Source: Trachelipus rathkii (lineage: Eukaryota > Arthropoda > Malacostraca > Isopoda > Trachelipodidae). Taken from it: DNA of 10,000 nt. Positions within the stretch are counted from its first letter, which is position 1, and every line of letters begins with the position of its first letter. Below, piece after piece: positions 8,316-10,000 of this stretch. Position numbers and translations under genes: made by a program. Under the pieces are notes generated by a model. That model had not been told where the DNA came from, did not search any database, and was given only the letters and a program-made list of their open reading frames with translations. The stretch is from contig JABUQX010118792.1 in NCBI GenBank assembly GCA_015478945.1, positions 1 through 10,000 of the forward strand, in the 5' to 3' direction.

Positions 8316-10000
8316 TCAAGGGAGAGGCCACACCGCGCCCAAATACCCCGCCGACGCAACCGGTCTTCTCCAGAGATCCCTCAGGGATGTTAATGTTCCA
8401 TGTTGTTCTGTGTTGAGTTATTTATTTAAACAGTAGAGAAAGAAGTGGAATGTGTCCTTCGGAACCCGCTTACAATTTTGACAGATGTTTGTGGTAGTTT
8501 GGTTGAGGTTGAATCTGTTTGTAGTGTTGTAATTTGGGCCGATGGCCGCATTTTAGCTTTGCCAAGGATGACTGACTGGTTCTAGGTAGTGAATTGAACT
8601 CTGGTGCTATTTCTGGTGGGTGTTTGTTTAAAATGTTGTTTGGTGGTCTGCGTCTTAAGTGGTTTTCTGTTAATGTCGTGTGGATTTGTTTGATGTATTT
8701 TGTGGTTTTTTGGTGGTGGAATGTTGTTCAGAATTTGTTTGTAATACAGAGCTGGCGAAGGAGGAGGGGGTTTGAATCTGAGATGGGTAGGGTTAGAAAG
8801 TGCAATGTTGCATGAGTGTTGGGGTGTTTGAGTTTTGGAAAAGAATTGTGTCTATGGGTAGAATTTTGGTTTCTTCGTGCAGATGTTATTGATGTGATGT
8901 GCTTATGAATTCTTAGAGCTGTTGTGTCGTTGGAGTTTATTTATGTTATTTTTAGTCAGTAGTTGGAGAGGTGTAGTTTAGAGTCAGGCGAATGTATTGT
9001 TTGTCTATAGTGGTGGATGTTGATTTATTGTTTGTGAAGTCTGTACCAGCGATGGTTCTTAATATGTTCAGTTTCTTGTTTGCAGATGAAATTATGTTGT
9101 CTGTGTTTTGTGAAAGTGAGATTCGCGTCAAGTGTTACTCCGAGGATTTTGGAAGTTTTGTTAAAGGATATAGCAATGTTGTTTAGGTTAGACTATTGGG
9201 TGTGTGTGTATCACCCCGTTTGGCGGTCGGTGGTAAATACATGTATTGAAGATTGTTGGTGAGGCGGACGTTCTGTTTTCAGTTAGACCATGTTGACAGT
9301 TGTTTGTATTGTTGTGTCAGGTTTGTTGCCGTGTTTAGGTTCTGGTGTGTAGTGGCTAGGGTGATGTCATCTGCGTAGTTGTTATATTTGTGTGATGTGT
9401 TTGTGGTTGTGGTAGATTGGCCGTAAATAGATTGAATTGCGGGGGATAGTATTGCGCTTTGGGGTACTCCGTTATTTATGTTTACTGTTATGGATTTTGT
9501 ATTGTTTGTTTGTATTTGTGCTGCCGTCTGATAGAAAAGTTGGAAATTGCCATTTCTTTCGATTCAGTGGGATGTTTAAGATTTTTGTAATTTTGTGATA
9601 AGTTGTGTTTGGGTACTGTATAAATGCTTTGTTGATGTCGATTGCTATGATTATCGTTTTATGAGTTGGTTTTGACTTAAGGTTGTTGATTGTGGGTTTG
9701 TATAATGTTTGCGAATGTGGTTGTGGTTGAGTGGTTTTGTTTGAAACCGCGTTGGAATTTGTTTTTGATGATGTTTGGAGCTATTTTGTTTAGTGTGATT
9801 TTTTTCCAGTAGTTTGGGTATAATGATTGTTTTTTTCCAGATAGGGGGAATGAAGTTTAGGCTAATGGAGCTGTTATATATTTGTGCTAATTGTGTTAAA
9901 AGCTGTGTTCCTAGGTGTTTGAGGTGTTTGTTTGAGTATTGTCTTGTGCAGTTGGTGAGTTTTGAAGTGTCTTTTTATGTTTTCTAGGTCAGTTGTGGTT
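8316..10000 (-). pseudogene. Reverse transcriptase and C-terminal domain of second element, degenerate, 5' end outside window
   Basis: Reading from the right: FIPPIWKKTIIIP (9854-9816) opens the RT; QRGFKQNHSTTTT (about 9757-9719) is the GF-x-HST block; AIDINKAF (9645-9622) is motif A with its catalytic Asp at 9639-9637, followed by a one-base loss; NGVPQSA (about 9473-9453) is the VPQG block with Gly changed to Ser; NYADDIT around 9377-9366 is intact motif C; SKILGVTLDANLTFTKH (9153-9103) and SSANKKLNILRTIAGTDF (down to 9037) are the thumb-side blocks; a CCHC motif lies at 8483-8430; DLWRRPVASAGYLG leads to the TGA at 8316-8318. The catalytic Asp residues of motifs A and C survive, but frameshifts (for example right after the LSPA block near 9440) and stops prevent expression. 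The YRPISLL block expected between IIIP and the LEK segment is missing. Confidence 0.92.
8430..8483 (-). other. C-terminal CCHC zinc motif of second element
   Basis: On the minus strand this reads CQNCKRVPKDTFHFFLYC, spacing C-x2-C-x8-H-x4-C, all four metal ligands present. It matches the conserved Cys/His motif near the C-terminus of many non-LTR RT proteins, thought to bind nucleic acid. It is in a different frame from the upstream KCGHRPKLQHY stretch, showing a frameshift just before it. Confidence 0.85.

Larger units (their letters stand above)
8298..10000 (-). mobile_element. Second non-LTR retrotransposon, 3' part, minus strand, running off the window
   Basis: The minus strand encodes RT blocks and a C-terminal CCHC motif of a different LINE from the first element: no RNase H follows RT, and the coding strand is A/C-rich, seen as a sudden G/T richness of the plus strand after about 8440. 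Its predicted protein end is at 8316-8318 and its 3' end abuts AT tract 3. It lacks its 5' end because the window stops. The family resembles arthropod jockey/CR1-group elements related to those annotated as BS-like RTs; the precise clade is not settled. It carries multiple single-base indels and at least one internal deletion. Confidence 0.92.

Noticed and set aside
8594..9262. Three plus-strand open frames rich in Val, Phe, Leu and Trp
   Set aside because: Antisense to the well-supported minus-strand RT; their composition merely reflects the G/T-rich strand.

Overview
This window looks like repeat-rich eukaryotic, probably arthropod, DNA made of decayed transposable elements nested in or next to one another, with long (AT)n tracts. 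I see no intact host gene, RNA gene, CRISPR array or bacterial-type operon. The retrotransposon types and the abundant AT microsatellites resemble decapod crustacean genomes, but that placement is inference from family resemblance, not proof.

Layout: (1) From about 543 (possibly from the left edge) to about 8168, + strand, lies a jockey-type non-LTR retrotransposon with its domains in canonical order: gag zinc knuckles (about 789-985), an unassigned stretch (986-2603), APE-type endonuclease (about 2604-3230), ORF2 linker and RT N-terminal part (3231-4032), reverse transcriptase (5734-6984), RNase H and C-terminal Cys/His region (about 7187-8036), and a 3' end with A8 (8161-8168). It carries many frameshifts and stops and is dead. 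(2) Inside its RT region, at 4033-5725, sits a 1,693-bp non-autonomous hAT-like DNA transposon. It has perfect 11-bp terminal inverted repeats (CAGGGTTGGCA) and a perfect 8-bp target duplication GTATAATA (4025-4032 and 5726-5733). Removing the transposon and one duplicate puts the RT back in frame, which confirms the boundaries and shows that the hAT arrived second. Its interior holds a diverged direct duplication, two long AT tracts and hairpins near both ends. (3) At 8170-8297 there is a third AT tract. (4) From 8298 to the right edge, on the minus strand, is a second and different non-LTR retrotransposon (RT with YADD, and a C-terminal CCHC motif), also frameshifted and lacking a conserved RT block. 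The two retrotransposons meet 3' end to 3' end across the AT tract.

The genes form no working pathway. The value of the window is its insertion history: jockey-type element, then hAT insertion, plus internal duplication and AT expansion, with an oppositely oriented second retroelement converging on an AT repeat. I found no convincing sign of a new biological system.
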